A stretch of DNA of 64,000 bases from Timema cristinae (GCA_039000515.1 JBCFYV010001001.1:17186687-17250686), one strand, 5' to 3'; numbered from the stretch's first letter, positions 23,063-35,400 are shown. A program made the numbers and translations. The notes: a model not told the origin generated them from the sequence alone.

Positions 23063-23717
23063 ATGTGATTGAATCTGTCTGTTTTGGCGCTGGCACAACT
23101 CACAAACTACACAGTCGAAAGAATTCATTAGTTAAAACTATATTCGTCCCCCAAAGCACCTGCAGCAGACAACTATAAAGTGAAATGCTTGAAAACTTCT
23201 TAGATTCTCAATATATTGAGCGTAGTTTGCATATGAAGTAGTGTTAAGAATTTATAAGATGATATTTCAAATAAAGGCATGCCAACTTTGAGTGTATCCA
23301 GATGAATAATGTTGCTTGTTTGTTGTAAAATCTATTTGAAATTATGTTTTTTTATAGCTGTGTAAAACAATGCATCCTAAATTCCTGTTTGAAGGTCATA
23401 AGATTCCATAATGGAGTCTTTCACATGTAATTAAGGACACACGCGGTAATGGATTCCTATTTCCTATTACAAAATAAAAACGGCTACAATTGGCCTTTCA
23501 TACAATTTTCGTTCGTCACATAATAACTTTAATTCTTCTCCACATTTAGTAAATTTAAGAGCCTATCTCACTCCACATTTAGCACCCAACTTAGGTAGGT
23601 AGTACAATTCGAACCGAATATCAAATCGGGGAGCGGTTTCCTGTATTATAGTTTAGAAAAAAAGAGGGAGTTGGAATCAGTAACATATTCCTGTATTATC
23701 GCCAATGAGATGGGATA
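23063..23717. other. Non-coding stretch
   Basis: No gene or repeat was recognised. Confidence 0.4.
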
Positions 23718-24129
23718 TTATAGTGCGAGTGTAGAGGAAGCGAGAAAAAGTCAGTGGTTTTGCAGGTTTTAAAGGAAAACTTAAAAAAAATCAAGATTTG
23801 CTCCAATAGAAATATAGGCCAATAGTTAAATTTTCTTCACAGGGCGATATCAACAGTTGTTGAATATTTGTCATGAGCATAGCAGAATTTGATGATAAAC
23901 TTTTTAAATGAAGAGGAAAAGTTGTTATTAAATTCCAGGACATCGTTGACAGATATTCGAGACTTTTTAATATCACCAGGTGAATAAAATTAAACATTAT
24001 GTTTCTACTGGAGCAATATTTTATTTATTTTGGCCAAAATTGTTTTATGGATTAAATAGCCAAGCAATTAAATTTTTAGTTACGGTTATAGCCACATCTA
24101 AATATAATATTCACTAGATTGAAAAATTA

Positions 24130-24225
24130 CATTTAGACACGGGAATCGAACCCCGGACCTTTGGTTTAATATGCAAATGCTCCAACCACTGAGCTATCCA
24201 GGAGTCGTGGTGTGCCCAGAATAAT
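24130..24225 (-). repeat. tRNA-like repeat D
   Basis: The minus strand reads as a tRNA-like unit: ggatagctcagtggttggag (A box), then ccggggttcgattcccgtgt (B box). It has the highest tRNA resemblance in the window, but an aberrant middle and repeat context argue against a functional tRNA. Confidence 0.65.
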
Positions 24226-24328
24226 TTCACTAATAATTTTAGGCAGTCTGTGATGGACGTGTGGAAATCGTCACCTACATACGAGTGATCACGAGCTTTC
24301 AGATAACGCAGCCATCTTTACTCGGGAA

Positions 24329-24595
24329 CCCGCCTCGGTGACGTAGTTAGCTAACGCGATAGTCGTGCTGAGCTAGACTGCCAAGGACGGAGAGATCGAG
24401 GTTCGAATCTAGGTAGGGTGAACTGGGGGTGGTTTTTCCTAAATGGCTTTCCACTCTCCCTCCACACAGATGCGCGTTCACTTCCTCTAAATTCAACCTT
24501 CTCAATTCCTAATCCATTAACGTAACTAGTACTTAAGCGTATAGCCCGAACGGGTAGTAAGACGCGGTACTATATAATAATAATAATAATAATAA
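24329..24595 (+). repeat. SINE family B, full length
   Basis: The head cccgcctcggtgacgtagtt, a B-box-like ggttcgaatctagg, body, shared 3' module and a (TAA)n tail are present. Confidence 0.9.
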
Positions 24596-24937
24596 ATTGT
24601 TTTGCTATAAAAAATAAATGCAAAAACACTGCCCTTTTATAGCGTTCTCTACACTTACACCTTAAGAGGCATTCTACATTATGGAAGGTTTTGCTCTTAT
24701 TATAATAATAATACAATCTCTTGGAAATATTGTGTTTGCAGACTTTTTACAAAATTTGAGATGATTGTATTTAAAAAAAAAAATTGGGTGAATAGTCGAA
24801 TGTTCCATGAATCCAACAATAGTTCCAGCCATAAATATATTTTGGGGTGGGAGTGTAAGGGTGGTGTTTGTGTGTGTGTGTCCTTGTTGTGGCTCTATAA
24901 CAAGATATGTCAAAAAGTAAAAAATAAAATTGAATCA

Positions 24938-25106
24938 TTATTATTAATATTATTATTATTAGCACCGCGTCTTACTACCCGTTCGGGTTATACGCACTTA
25001 CTCTAATGTGCAATGGTAGGGTGATTGTGAGATGAAATGGAGGACCTACAGTTTAACGTGGAATCCGAACCACGGTGGAGGCCTGGCATTCCCCACATTC
25101 ACGAAT
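24938..25106 (-). repeat. SINE family A, 5'-truncated
   Basis: The (TTA)n tail, the shared module and the distal body are present up to ccccacattcacga. Confidence 0.85.
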
Positions 25107-25531
25107 CCCTATTGAAGTCATTTAAAGTTTATTACGTCGTAGGGGTTTTCAGTTTTTCCGACTTTTAACAAATTACAAATTGAAAAGAAATACCAAAATA
25201 TATTTTATAATACTTTCGAAAAATTTGAGCCACCAACCTACCCTTCCTCTCGGTACGGCCCTGTCTTCACCCATAACATTTACAACCGACACACTGGTAC
25301 AATGTAAATTTACACTTTTTTATGAAAATTAATATTGTACAAACACTTCTCAAGATACTAATTAGGCTTACGCGCAAATTATCTCGTCAATATTTTCCCT
25401 TGTTACGTAACCGTAATGTCAACACGAAACTGTCAACTGTTGACTTCATCAAGATACGATGTTGAGGTTACACAGTACTTGAACCTGTAAATATTCAGAG
25501 TCAGACGTTTCGCTCGGATTGAATATCGAAA
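25107..25531. other. Non-coding stretch
   Basis: Nothing recognised. Confidence 0.4.
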
Positions 25532-25756
25532 CTCGTGTTGAGCTCGACTGCTGAGGACGGGGAGATAGAGGTTCGAATCTCGGTCGGGTGAACTGAGGGG
25601 CGGCTTTTCCTAAATGGTTTTCCACTCTCCCTCCACGCAAATGCGGGTTAATTTCCTATAATTCAACCTTCCCAATTCCCAACCCATTAGTCCATTAGAG
25701 TAATTAGTACTTAAAGCGTATAACCCTAACGGGTAGTAAGACGCGGTGCTAAATAT
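25532..25756 (+). repeat. SINE family B, 5'-truncated
   Basis: It begins inside the head at ctcgtgttgagctcgactgc and continues to the shared 3' module. Confidence 0.85.
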
Positions 25757-26004
25757 TTAAAAAATATCGAAACTGTTTTAATACTCTTTACAAAGAACAC
25801 TTAGATTTTTTTTTTGTATTAGTAATATTGGATTATTTTGAGCATTGTTATTTCTAGGAAATCTATCTAGTATCTACTAACCTATATATCACGTTAGTTT
25901 TCCTAAAAATAACAATGACAGTAATAGAAATATTGTTATAGAGGTTACAAAGTATTTTTATTTTTAGAACATCCCTTCTAACTTATTTTGAACCGCTTCA
26001 GTAA

Positions 26005-26270
26005 CCGAATGGATTTTAAGGCATTACATGCGCGCTAAGCTCGCCTACTGATGACGGAGAGATCAGGGTTCGAATCCCACTCGAGTCTAGTGAGGGTGGT
26101 TTTTCTTAAATAGCTTTTAACTCTCCTTCCATGCAAATGCGGGTACACTTCTTATAAATTTTACTTTTACAACACCCTATTAGTGTAAATACGCAGATAC
26201 ACCAGGCGGGTTTAGGTAATCTCATTCAATACAAATTAAATTCGTTAAAGCGAAAATATTGTGCTAATTT
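26005..26270 (+). repeat. SINE family C, decayed
   Basis: It contains gatgacggagagatcagggt, then tcgaatcccactcgagt, and the body segment ccatgcaaatgcgggtacac. The tail module is degraded. Confidence 0.7.
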
Positions 26271-26544
26271 CCCAACGATGGGAGTTTAGAAACGCAAATT
26301 ATTAATTCAGAGCTCAATGGGGGAAAAAAAAAGTTTGAGTTGTGTTATAGGTACTAATTAACCATTTTAACTTGAATGCAAAGTTTGCATCACAAAGTAA
26401 ATTTTATAGACAATTTTATTTTTTCTGCGCACTGACAACCAGGAAATAATATCCTGAACAGTGGCGTTATCACAATGCGAACAAGAGGGATGGATAATAT
26501 AATATAGTTCATTTTTAAATCGAGCTTTTAACTCCAGAAAACAG

Positions 26545-26570
26545 TGTATAACCCGAACGCGGTGCTTAAA
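26545..26570 (+). repeat. Solo SINE 3' module
   Basis: The text tataacccgaacgcggtgct matches the shared SINE tail with an internal deletion. No SINE body lies upstream. Confidence 0.5.
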
Positions 26571-26639
26571 AAAACCTCCAGAAAAAGACACTATACCCTA
26601 ATCTGTGTTTAACAATGAAATAACCCACATCGGTGGATA

Positions 26640-27060
26640 TGGGGATTGAATGTTAGGTTCATTAAGTCTGAGTTTTCCGCTGATAAGAATGTCGAGCTTT
26701 GAATTCTAACTGGATGTATTGATGGTGTTTTAAAAAAAATTGTTTCTCACTCATCGCAAGTGCGGGTACATTTTCTTTAAATTCATTTCTACCACATTAG
26801 AGTTAATATGCAGATAGCACGAACGGGCGTAAAGATGCAGTGCATAAAAAAATCATGGGGTATCATTTCAGTACTTTATATCTACGGAGTCCACGGTCAA
26901 GTTCTTATCGCCGATTAAAAGTGAAGATTAAATGCGGTTTGAATGACAAAGTCATTTAATCTGGTTTGTCAATGTTGGGAAGGCCTTGGTTCGAATTCCA
27001 ACCAGATGTAATAAGGGTATTTTTTTTTATCCTAGTGGATTTAAAATATATATTTGTAGC
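26640..27060 (+). repeat. SINE family C, two decayed copies
   Basis: One copy (26,640-26,850) has a body segment catcgcaagtgcgggtacat and a degraded tail. A partial head (26,940-27,060) has aatgttgggaaggccttgg and ttcgaattccaaccaga. Confidence 0.45.
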
Positions 27061-27489
27061 CAGTCCTACCTGCTAAGATTCAAGCAAACTATCGCACGCC
27101 TAACTTACGGCATTCGTGTCACGGGAAGAACCAACCATAAAGACAAAAATAGTTAAACTTGAAGAATTAACTCTTAAGGGCATTAGTACCACTAGCAACT
27201 CTAGAGTTTCGCATTGATACATGACTTCAGCTTTATCATGGTAGTGTACGTCAAGCAGCCTTGTTGTGTCGGCACAGAAGCACAGACGTAAGCTGATACT
27301 CCTTGGGTCAACTGTTTGAACTTAGTGTTTGATAATTTCGTTGGCTGGTCAGTGATGAAGTATCAGAGTAGCAAGGGCCGGGAAGTGTTGATTAGCTTGC
27401 AAAAAGAGCAATACATTCAGTAGAGTTCTCTTCGATTACATTTCTGGCTGGATATCCGTCATTTACGTCCGTAGTTGGTCTATCATTAT

Positions 27490-27960
27490 GAAAAGGTCAA
27501 GATTTTATGGTTACAATATTTGTTCTGGATTGTTCCGTGAAGATTTTCGTTTGATCCATTTTGATAAACCCAAAAATGATATGCTTATTATATTGGGGGG
27601 AATCTTTACGGTAGACCTAACCCCCCCTCCCCCCTCCACCCCATACATTTAGAAAATTGACATTTTCATTGTTTCATTGTTTGTTCCGAATTGTTCCGCA
27701 AAAAGTTTCGTTTGCTGTGTATTTGTTCTTGCACAAATATGACGTAAATTTGACACTTTCTTTACTCATGAGGGGCCAACTTCATGGAAACATCTCCCCC
27801 CCACACACTTTTGAAAATTCATGGTGTTTTGATTGCAATCGTTTGTTCCTCGCTTGTTCCGGATTGTTAGACACATGTTTTTGTTTGTTCCGTTTTGAAA
27901 AACCCACAAATAGTATGTTTACATTGGGGGAAGAGGGGCCAACTTCATGGTAGCCCATTC
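27490..27960 (+). repeat. TTAA element: direct array of about three 155-bp units
   Basis: Each unit has gtttgttccggattgttcc-like text, then cgtttgttccgttttgataa-like text, then acaaatgatatgtttacatt, ending in a C/G-rich run and ggccaacttcatgg. Units start near 27,490, 27,650 and 27,805. ORFs here are by-products of the repeat. Confidence 0.8.
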
Positions 27961-28636
27961 TGGTTTGAGTAAGATCGAAGCACTTATGTTAAATTAGTAT
28001 TTTTTAAATGATATCGATATTTTATAATCCATAAATACTCAAACCTATTGTTTTTAATCAAATAGTTGTAGTAAAGATACGATAATGTTGAAAATGAACT
28101 ATGTATCCTATTTGTTTGTCATGTTTGTAAAAACTACATAAACGATTAGACGCTGAAACTAAACGATGGGATGGGATTTTTTTTTAAACTAAATTTTTGT
28201 AAATCAATATTATATTTACCAGAATGCAAGAGTTTAGCTGTTAAAAGACTTTATTGCATAGATATTTTTTATTTTCCATTTGTAGAGGCACGTGTTTGAT
28301 TTAGTCATGTGCATTCATTTCGATTTTTTGTTTAATTTTTTAGTTTGGTTTTTTTTGGCAATTTTTTAGCAATTTTTTAGAATTTCAGCCTATTCTATAG
28401 ATATTTTTAATAACTTTTTTTGGAAAATTATTTTAGGTCCTGTTAGTAGACTTTGATTTGAAAAAATAATCTTTACTGTCGAGGAGTTTCTTAGTCTTCT
28501 TCGTAAGTGTCAGAGTTGGAATAATTGACATTTCCTTCCAATCATGTCTCTTTGCGGTCAAAGATACTATTTACTACTTTATAACAGTAATAGTAGCAAA
28601 CAAAAGGAGGGTGCGATGTCAATACTTTAGAATAAC

Positions 28637-28936
28637 CTAGCTATGAGCTCTCTTGAGGGGGTGGGGGAAGGAGGAGGTAAGATCTTGGGTATCTTTCGGT
28701 AATTTCACAACAGTCCAATTAGACGAAACCAATATTTTGAAGCTTAGGACGAAGCGAGGCCTAAAAAAATACTTTTCTTTACTATGAGTTTTATGGCATG
28801 CAATAAGTTGAAGACCAAGTTTTTGTATTTCTGACTTGCTCCGCCATTTTATTGCTTTTTTGTGCATAGTGAGCGAATCAAATGGGACATTCTTATACAG
28901 GTCGCACATACAAAAGGCCATCATCTTTAGTGACAC
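28637..28936 (-). pseudogene. 99-codon ORF of the TTAA element, probably not functional
   Basis: The ORF is intact and identical in copies 1 and 2. In copy 3 (62,036-62,329) it has several amino-acid changes, a different N-terminus due to indels and a shifted C-terminus. That pattern argues against selection on this frame. I recognise no domain; the central part contains HKKAIKW and LQLIACHK. It could be a fragment of a lost longer gene. Confidence 0.3.
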
Positions 28937-29399
28937 TAGTTTATTTAGCGTTTGTAAGAGATCTAAGAACTAACAAACTAAAATATAATGCACAATAATC
29001 TGGAACAAACTATTAAAGTTTTAAAATAAAAAATACAAATTTTGTTATATTTTATCCAGTTGAGGTGAGGAAACAGAGCTTAGCATAGTGATAAAAAATA
29101 TAGTAATTTTAAAACTATCAACATGAAATAAACACATCTTTTAAAAGAAATTCAGAACGAAATAAAGATAAACATGTTAAGGAACTCAAACAAAATAAAA
29201 ACAAACTTTAAAACAAAAATGTTCAAGTTTTGAAAGAATGTGAGAGATCTACTACTAGAAAAAATTATCGAGGCTTTACAAAAGGAATAAATGGAAATCT
29301 TTGCAAAAAGAAATTTAAAACTAACCAAGAACGTATTATTGTTTGCAAAGATAAAATACTATTTTTAAAAGTTGTATGTGTTCATGTGGAGAATATGGT

Positions 29400-30200
29400 T
29401 GCCATAAAGGCGTCAATCTACGCTCCTAGTGTAAATAAATCTTGTGTTGTCCTGCCAAAACGAAATGTGCGTTTTTTTAGGAACCTTCCGGAACAAACGA
29501 AGAACAAATTATTGCAATCATAAAAATATGGATTTTTAAAAGATGAGGGAGGGGAGTCAACTTCATGGACGTGCAATATAAACATACAATTTATGGGCGT
29601 ATGAAGACATATCAAACTATTTTTTCCTGAACAATCCGGAACAAACGAAGAACAAAAATTGCAATCATAAAATTTATTTTTTAAATTTCTTTAGGGGGAA
29701 AAGATGGTGAGGCAGCTTCGTGGAGATACAAAGTAAACATATCATTTGTGAGCCTATCAAAACGGACAAACGAAATTTTTGCTGGACAATCCGAAACAAG
29801 CGAATGCAATAGTAAATACATGCATTTTTCAAAATGGGGGGCTACCGTAAAGTTGGCCCCTCACGAGTAAGCAAAGTGTCACAAGTTCATGTCCCATTTG
29901 TGCAAGAACAAATGCAGAACAAACGAGCCTTTTTGCGGTATAATCCGGAAACAAACGATCGGAAAACATAAAAATGTGATTTTTTTCAAAGTGTGTGTGG
30001 AGGGGTGCGGAGGCGGGGGCGTGGGGTGTTACCGTGAAGTTGGCCCCACCAATGTAGACATATCATTTGTGGGCCTATCAAAACAGAACAAACGAAAATA
30101 TTTGTGGAACAATCTGCAACAAGCGAAAAACAAACGATTGCAATAAAAAAAACTTGAATTTTTAAATTGGGGGAGAGGGCAACTTCGCGGACGTATTTTT
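29400..30200 (-). repeat. TTAA element: inverted array of about five 150-bp units
   Basis: The same unit as at 27,490-27,960 appears in the opposite orientation. It is recognised by ccggaacaaacgaagaacaa, gcaatcataaaa and ccatgaagttgg-like motifs. Units differ by 20% or more. Some ORFs cross it without meaning. Confidence 0.8.
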
Positions 30201-30311
30201 TTTTTACAGTTGGTACCTACCCATGGTACAAATTGTGGGATTATTTAAGAAAATATTAAATATCTATCCGTGATTCCTGTTATATTATTTTTGACGGAGG
30301 TATCGTTCTCA

Positions 30312-30560
30312 TCAATAATCTAGGTATGTCATCGTCACTTTCCTATACAAATCAAAATTCTTCATTTCTATTGAATTAATCTCACAACTATCATCTTGTT
30401 CAGAGCTTTGGAATTCTGAATCGGTACATTCAACATCAGAATATTTATGTCTAATAATGTTATCAATTGAGTAAGGAGGGAGTTTTACCACACCGGACAT
30501 GTACTCCGTATCACACATGTCTTCTCTGTAATAGAACAAATATTAGGGCCTAAATTATCA
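30312..30560 (-). CDS. Possible terminal exon in TTAA element copy 1
   Basis: On the minus strand a pyrimidine-rich tract and acceptor ttctattacag precede an open frame of about 70 codons ending in TGA. The peptide is acidic and Ser-rich (YSDVECTDSEFQSSEQDD) and ends VTMTYLDY. Its composition is unlike the surrounding AT-driven ORFs. It may be the last exon of a transposase or of a captured host gene. I recognise no family. Copy 2 has the identical peptide; copy 3 leaves the window before it. Confidence 0.4.
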
Positions 30561-31188
30561 TTTCAAAATGTATATTATTTATTCTAATAAAAACCAGGCA
30601 AATAATGATTTTTCATTAGAGATAAAGCGTATTATAAAGATAAATATGTTTTATACAACAATATAAGCTGTAATTATATATATAGTTACAGCTTATATTG
30701 TGTATATATACACCAGAGAGAGAGAGAAAATTGAACAAAACTGATGATTTACGTTGTTCATTTGTGCAAGTCATGTGACATATAATAATATATTATTTCA
30801 AAGTGAGCATATATTATATAAAGCTAAACTTCGATAAGGACTTGAATCGGTTGGGGAATCAGGTAGAAAATATGTATTCAAAAATTTACTAGGAACTTGC
30901 AGCACTAAACTCGAGTTTACAATAAAAAGGTGGGTTTATTAATAATTTACCTAGACAAATAAAATATATATATATAATTTTTACAAATTTTTAGGTGGCT
31001 TTCCACATGTGTTCTCTTTCTATAGTTTTCCAATCCACTCTCCAAGTAAATAGGGTGCATTTACTATAAAATTTTGTTTCCTTCTCCTTGCATCCTAGAA
31101 TAACTCAAACCTCAAAATATAATCACTAAATAATTCAAAGGGTCTAAAAACATTGGGGAGCGATTATATATAAGTTACATCTTATTTA

Positions 31189-31447
31189 CCCGCCTCGGTG
31201 GCGTAGTTGGCTAACGCGCTTGTTGTGTTGAGCTCGACTGCTGAGGACGGGGAGATCGAGGTTCAAATCTCAGTCGGGTGAACTGGGGTGGTTTTTCCAA
31301 AATGGTTTTCCACTCTCCCTCCACGCAAATGCGGGTTCACTTCCTCTAATTCAACCTTCCCAATTCCTAATCCATTTGCGTAATTAGTACTTAAAGCGTA
31401 TAACCCGAACGGGTAGTAAGACGCGGTGCTAAATATTATTATTATTA
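31189..31447 (+). repeat. SINE family B inside TTAA element copy 1
   Basis: It is full length from cccgcctcggtggcgtagtt to a TAAATATTATT tail. It sits at the same place in copy 2 (56,100-56,359), so it inserted before the two copies separated. Confidence 0.9.
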
Positions 31448-32127
31448 CATCGCTTTTGGATACGAATGTTTCATTTATTTTGATTAAATTAATCCAAATA
31501 AAAATCGTTCTCTCTCTCACACATATTTTTTTATGAGTTGTATGTAATAAAATACATTCCATAGTGAATGAAATAATTATTTTATTACATTATTTATTTG
31601 AAAAAAATTTATAAAAAATCGGTAGAAAGACTGTCGTTACAATAGTAAATAGCGGTTTTTCATTTGAGGTAAATTCAAAGTGCTCACACTCTTGCAAATG
31701 CACACATCAATTACTACCATACTATCATACTTGGTTCTAAAATTACTCTCTCAGTGAGTTAAAAATACATAAATAACGAACACTCTACCCTCCTATATTG
31801 TTTAGGTCCCCAACAGGATATCTCACTAATTGACACATCATAGACTACTTATATAGGAACTACAACGTTTAACTTGACCTTATTATACCCTTATAGGTGG
31901 GATTAACAGAGAAATTCTAAATATTTAAATAGAGTAGTATCCAAAATTTAAGCCATATAAAATGCTGGAAAAATTGCAAGCCTAAACGTAGATTCTTGCA
32001 TTCACACAATTTTTAAGGCGATAAATAATCTATTTCTTACTAAGCATATTTTCAAGAGGCCACAGTTTGACAGCTGTGGGAGAGAACGTAAGAAAATACA
32101 GGCTATAAATGTGATATAATTATAGTA

Positions 32128-32260
32128 TCATAGCCCGACACGTTAGCTCAGTCGCTAGTGGGATGGTCTACAGTGCAAAGGGCTTCGGGTTCGATTTCTG
32201 GTAGGAGCGTAGTATTTATTATTTGAACACTTCTCGGCCTTCTTCTGGATGTTGTATATG
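32128..32260 (+). repeat. tRNA-like SINE, family E, in TTAA element copy 1
   Basis: A-box-like gttagctcagtcgctagtgg and B-box-like gggttcgatttctgg sit at tRNA spacing. It is shared with copy 2. A relative sits at 18,721. Confidence 0.6.
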
Positions 32261-33124
32261 TCTTAGAATTCAATAATTCTATTTAACTGTAGAAACTTGC
32301 CATATTCCTAAAATTATCAAATATTTGAACAATATAATCAATTTAATTGTAACCACTTAACTTTTTGGGTTTGCTTCTTAAGATAAAGTGCATATATATA
32401 TTAATGCTTTCATAATCACCATTTATGACCACATTATATTTACCTATAACCTAGGCCTAACTAATTTGAGGAAAATCGCCCATATGATTTAAATGTAAAT
32501 AATCACAAAATTTTAATGTTATAAAAATGTAATTAATCAATAAAATTTATCATGCAGATAATCCCATATGAACCAAGATCTAAGTCTGTCTGACAGTATA
32601 AATATTCTACCTCTAATAAAAACATAAATAATTTAATTGAAAATAATAATTGCAGTATTCACTAAATTGAAGATCGTGAAATTATTTTTTCCATATGCAT
32701 ATTAATGTATTCAGAGTAATAAGTTTTGCCAATTTAAACTATATAAAATAATGCCTTTTTCTGCATTAATAATGACTAAACTAGTTCAAATAGCTAAGAA
32801 ATTAAAACACTATAAACTGCCTAAATTGCAGTTTTTTCATGAAAAAGATTTTTTATACAATGGCTGTAAAAACTGTTTTTAAATGTTAAATAATTATTTA
32901 ATCATTCTTGATATGAAATGTGTCGAAACCTTGGGCGATCGCTTACAGTCATTTATTGTTTACTAGATCGTATATTCTGTGTTACTGATTCTGGAAACCC
33001 CTAACATATAAAACAAACATAAAGCCTATCTGCCTATATAATACATTATATTATGCCCGTTCTCGGTTTCAAAGCTTGACGTTTTCCAGGTTGTGATGGA
33101 AGGAACCATTTTATATTATTTTAA

Positions 33125-33127
<3 letters not shown>

Positions 33128-33178
<51 letters not shown>
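33128..33178 (+). repeat. (TA)n microsatellite in TTAA element copy 1
   Basis: About 50 bp of pure TA. Copy 2 has about 36 bp, which explains nearly all of the 16-bp length difference between the two copies. Confidence 0.95.
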
Positions 33179-33181
<3 letters not shown>

Positions 33182-33294
33182 TGTTTATGGTTCACAGAGA
33201 TCACAAATAAAACACAAATCAAAAATTACTACATGTTTTAATAATGAAATAACCCTGATAGTGGTATAAATATTAATATCACTACAATATGGTT

Positions 33295-33345
33295 TTACCC
33301 AAACGGTTAGTAAGACGCGTTTCTAAATATTATTATTAATATGAG
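33295..33345 (+). repeat. Solo SINE 3' module in TTAA element copy 1
   Basis: acccaaacggttagtaagac followed by gcgtttcta and a TATTATTATT tail matches the shared tail, with no SINE body upstream. Confidence 0.55.
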
Positions 33346-33987
33346 TAACTATTTTAAGAGACAACTTGTGAATGATCGTTAATCTCGAATCTCGCACGGA
33401 CTGCAGATTTTGTGTGTCTGTGATAATAAAGCTGGAGTTACTGCTGTGGAGGCGGGCTATCAACCGTTCTTGTCGACTAAGCTACACTTCCCTACAAAGT
33501 TTTGATCCCGTGAGCCAACTTGGAATTTCAGTGCATATTTTTATGACAAACGGAAATCAAGTTATTCAGTAAAACTTTGCATATTTAAATATGAATATTT
33601 TTTTAATCTTAAGTATACACATCAATACATCGCATGAATACTAATATTATATATTTATAGATGAATAAGTATTAATAAACAATTGTTGAATTGTGTTGAT
33701 TTTAAGGGAACTTTGAGTATATTTATATAGAGTATGCTTAAACCTACGGTAAAATCCCAGCTTTATCAAATAGGTATAGTATTAAAGATACTAAATTTTA
33801 ATTTTCAAAATTTTATTTCAAAAAGTTTAGCCTAAAACTTGATTTGGAAAACGTAAAAATTGAAGTTTCTTACCCTCATAGCTCTTGAATAAAAATAGTT
33901 AAAAATAAATTTTTGATGTTTAACATTTCATAGAATAAAACTCTTTCGAATGACGAAAAAATTTTTTTCTGTACATATGGCCTTAAC

Positions 33988-34958
33988 AATACGCTCGTAG
34001 GGAAAATGAAGATATTTGTTTTCGCAGTATGTTAATTGATCTTCGAAACCGGTTTCAAACAAGTTTTATGATTACAAAAAATTATATTTTAGTCACTATG
34101 ACGTACTAAACAAAAACAAGTTTTATTTAGTGTAGATCTATTAATTTATTTTTCTATTTTGATTTTAAGATGTTTGATGAAACTCAGCCATAACTTATTA
34201 ATGTAATAATGTTCACTAATCCTATCAAAATATCTTGAAATACTAATTCACTTTGTAAATGGTAAAAAACATTTCAAACACAAATTATAGCATTTCGAGA
34301 AAGAGGAAAGTTTAGGATATATTTTGAGGGGAGTGAATTGTTTAATGTGTGCAACACATTATCTGCCGAACGGTAATTATCGTCAATTAAAAACAGTTTG
34401 ACAAGATCTGTCAACTTGTTACAACTTGTACACACGCTTAGTCTCTATTTTATTCACTGAATGAATATGTGTTCGAAACGGATAGGTGTTAGGATTTCAC
34501 AAGTCACGTACGAGTGGTATATTCTGTTTTAACTTTTACTTGACCATAAAATGAGCTTGGTTTCTATAAGATAAGTACGTGATTGTCTTATTATTATTAT
34601 TTTTTTTCGCGTTCTGAGTCTTATTACTCTTTCGGGTTATCCATATGTTTACATGGTGTCGGGAAAATTGCGCCTTCCAAGAAAAAAGGGCAAACTGCGC
34701 TCTCGCATGAATCATCACACTAATAGGTGGGAAAAGTACGGCCACACGACCATGTCTGTCTCACCTAAATAATTTTAACAAGGTCGTGTGGGCGCACATT
34801 TTCACTTTCCTCACGACCTTACCATTTTCACCGGCGTAGATCGGTTCATCGCATCCTTTTGTTTAGGAGGGTGGGGGGTATTTCAAATCAACTCATCGCA
34901 CATCATGAGGTCTTGAGGAGATCATAGACTCATCGCACCTGTCTCTTTGCCTGTTTTT
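33988..34958. other. Non-coding stretch right of TTAA element copy 1
   Basis: Mostly AT-rich. A degraded SINE tail module on the minus strand (ctgagtcttattactctttc) lies near 34,610. No gene was recognised. Confidence 0.4.
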
Positions 34959-34982
34959 TAGGTTAGGTTAGGTTAGGTTTTT
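34959..34982 (+). repeat. Interstitial TTAGG telomere-type repeat
   Basis: About four units of the arthropod telomere motif (ggttaggttaggttaggttt). Confidence 0.7.
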
Positions 34983-35146
34983 CAATTAAATAAAGATTAG
35001 TGTGTATCTGTAAACATTTGATGTAAACGTATAAATTGAAGTTACCAAACTAATTATTGACGACGACCTTTTGAATTTAGGCTAGACTCTTCAAACACTT
35101 TGTTAGGTCCTTGTTTTGTAAGTGTGTAAAACTGTGTGGGGTGCAC

Positions 35147-35400
35147 TTTTCCCACCTGATGGTGTGATGATTGATAGCAGGGTGCAATGTTCCCACCTAA
35201 TGGTGTGATGATTGATAGCAGGGAGCAATTTTCCCACCTAATAGTGTGATGATTGATAGCAGGGAGCAATGTTCCCACCTAATGGTGTGATGATTGATAG
35301 CAGGGAGCAATGTTCCCACCTAATGGTGTGATGAATGATAGCAGGGAGCAATGTTCCCACCTAATGGTGTGATGATTGATAGCAGGGAGCAATGTTCCCC
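35147..35400 (+). repeat. 41-bp minisatellite, six copies
   Basis: The unit is gttcccacctaatggtgtga then tgattgatagcagggagcaa then t. It is highly uniform, and the array ends abruptly at ttccccttttt. The overlapping minus-strand ORF is repeat-derived. Confidence 0.95.

Larger units (their letters stand above)
23718..24665. mobile_element. Palindromic TTAA MITE, family F, split by SINEs
   Basis: The left half runs from ttatagtgcgagtgtag to about 24,045 and the right half from about 24,595 to the TTAA at 24,662-24,665. The halves match the other family F copies (gtgatatcaacagttgttga and similar). About 550 bp of tRNA-like repeat D and SINE B lies between them. Confidence 0.7.
27174..33987 (+). 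mobile_element. TTAA element, copy 1 (6.8 kb, complete)
   Basis: It is bounded by TTAA followed by gggcattagtaccactag on the left, and gtacatatggcc followed by TTAA on the right. The ends form an imperfect inverted repeat, GGsCATwwGTAC. It matches copy 2 (53,575-60,372, inverted) nearly base for base, and both then diverge abruptly outside TTAA. The TTAA target suggests piggyBac or Kolobok-type mobilisation. No intact transposase is visible, so it is non-autonomous. It includes degenerate unit arrays, a SINE B, a tRNA-like SINE, a (TA)n run and a possible exon. Confidence 0.9.

Noticed and set aside
24130..24225. Functional tRNA gene on the minus strand
   Set aside because: The A and B boxes are good, but the same unit recurs in several decayed copies with the same left flank, and the anticodon arm does not look sound, so it is a repeat.
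27174..33987. LTR retrotransposon or integrated virus
   Set aside because: There are no direct terminal repeats, no gag, pol or capsid-like ORFs, and the target is TTAA.
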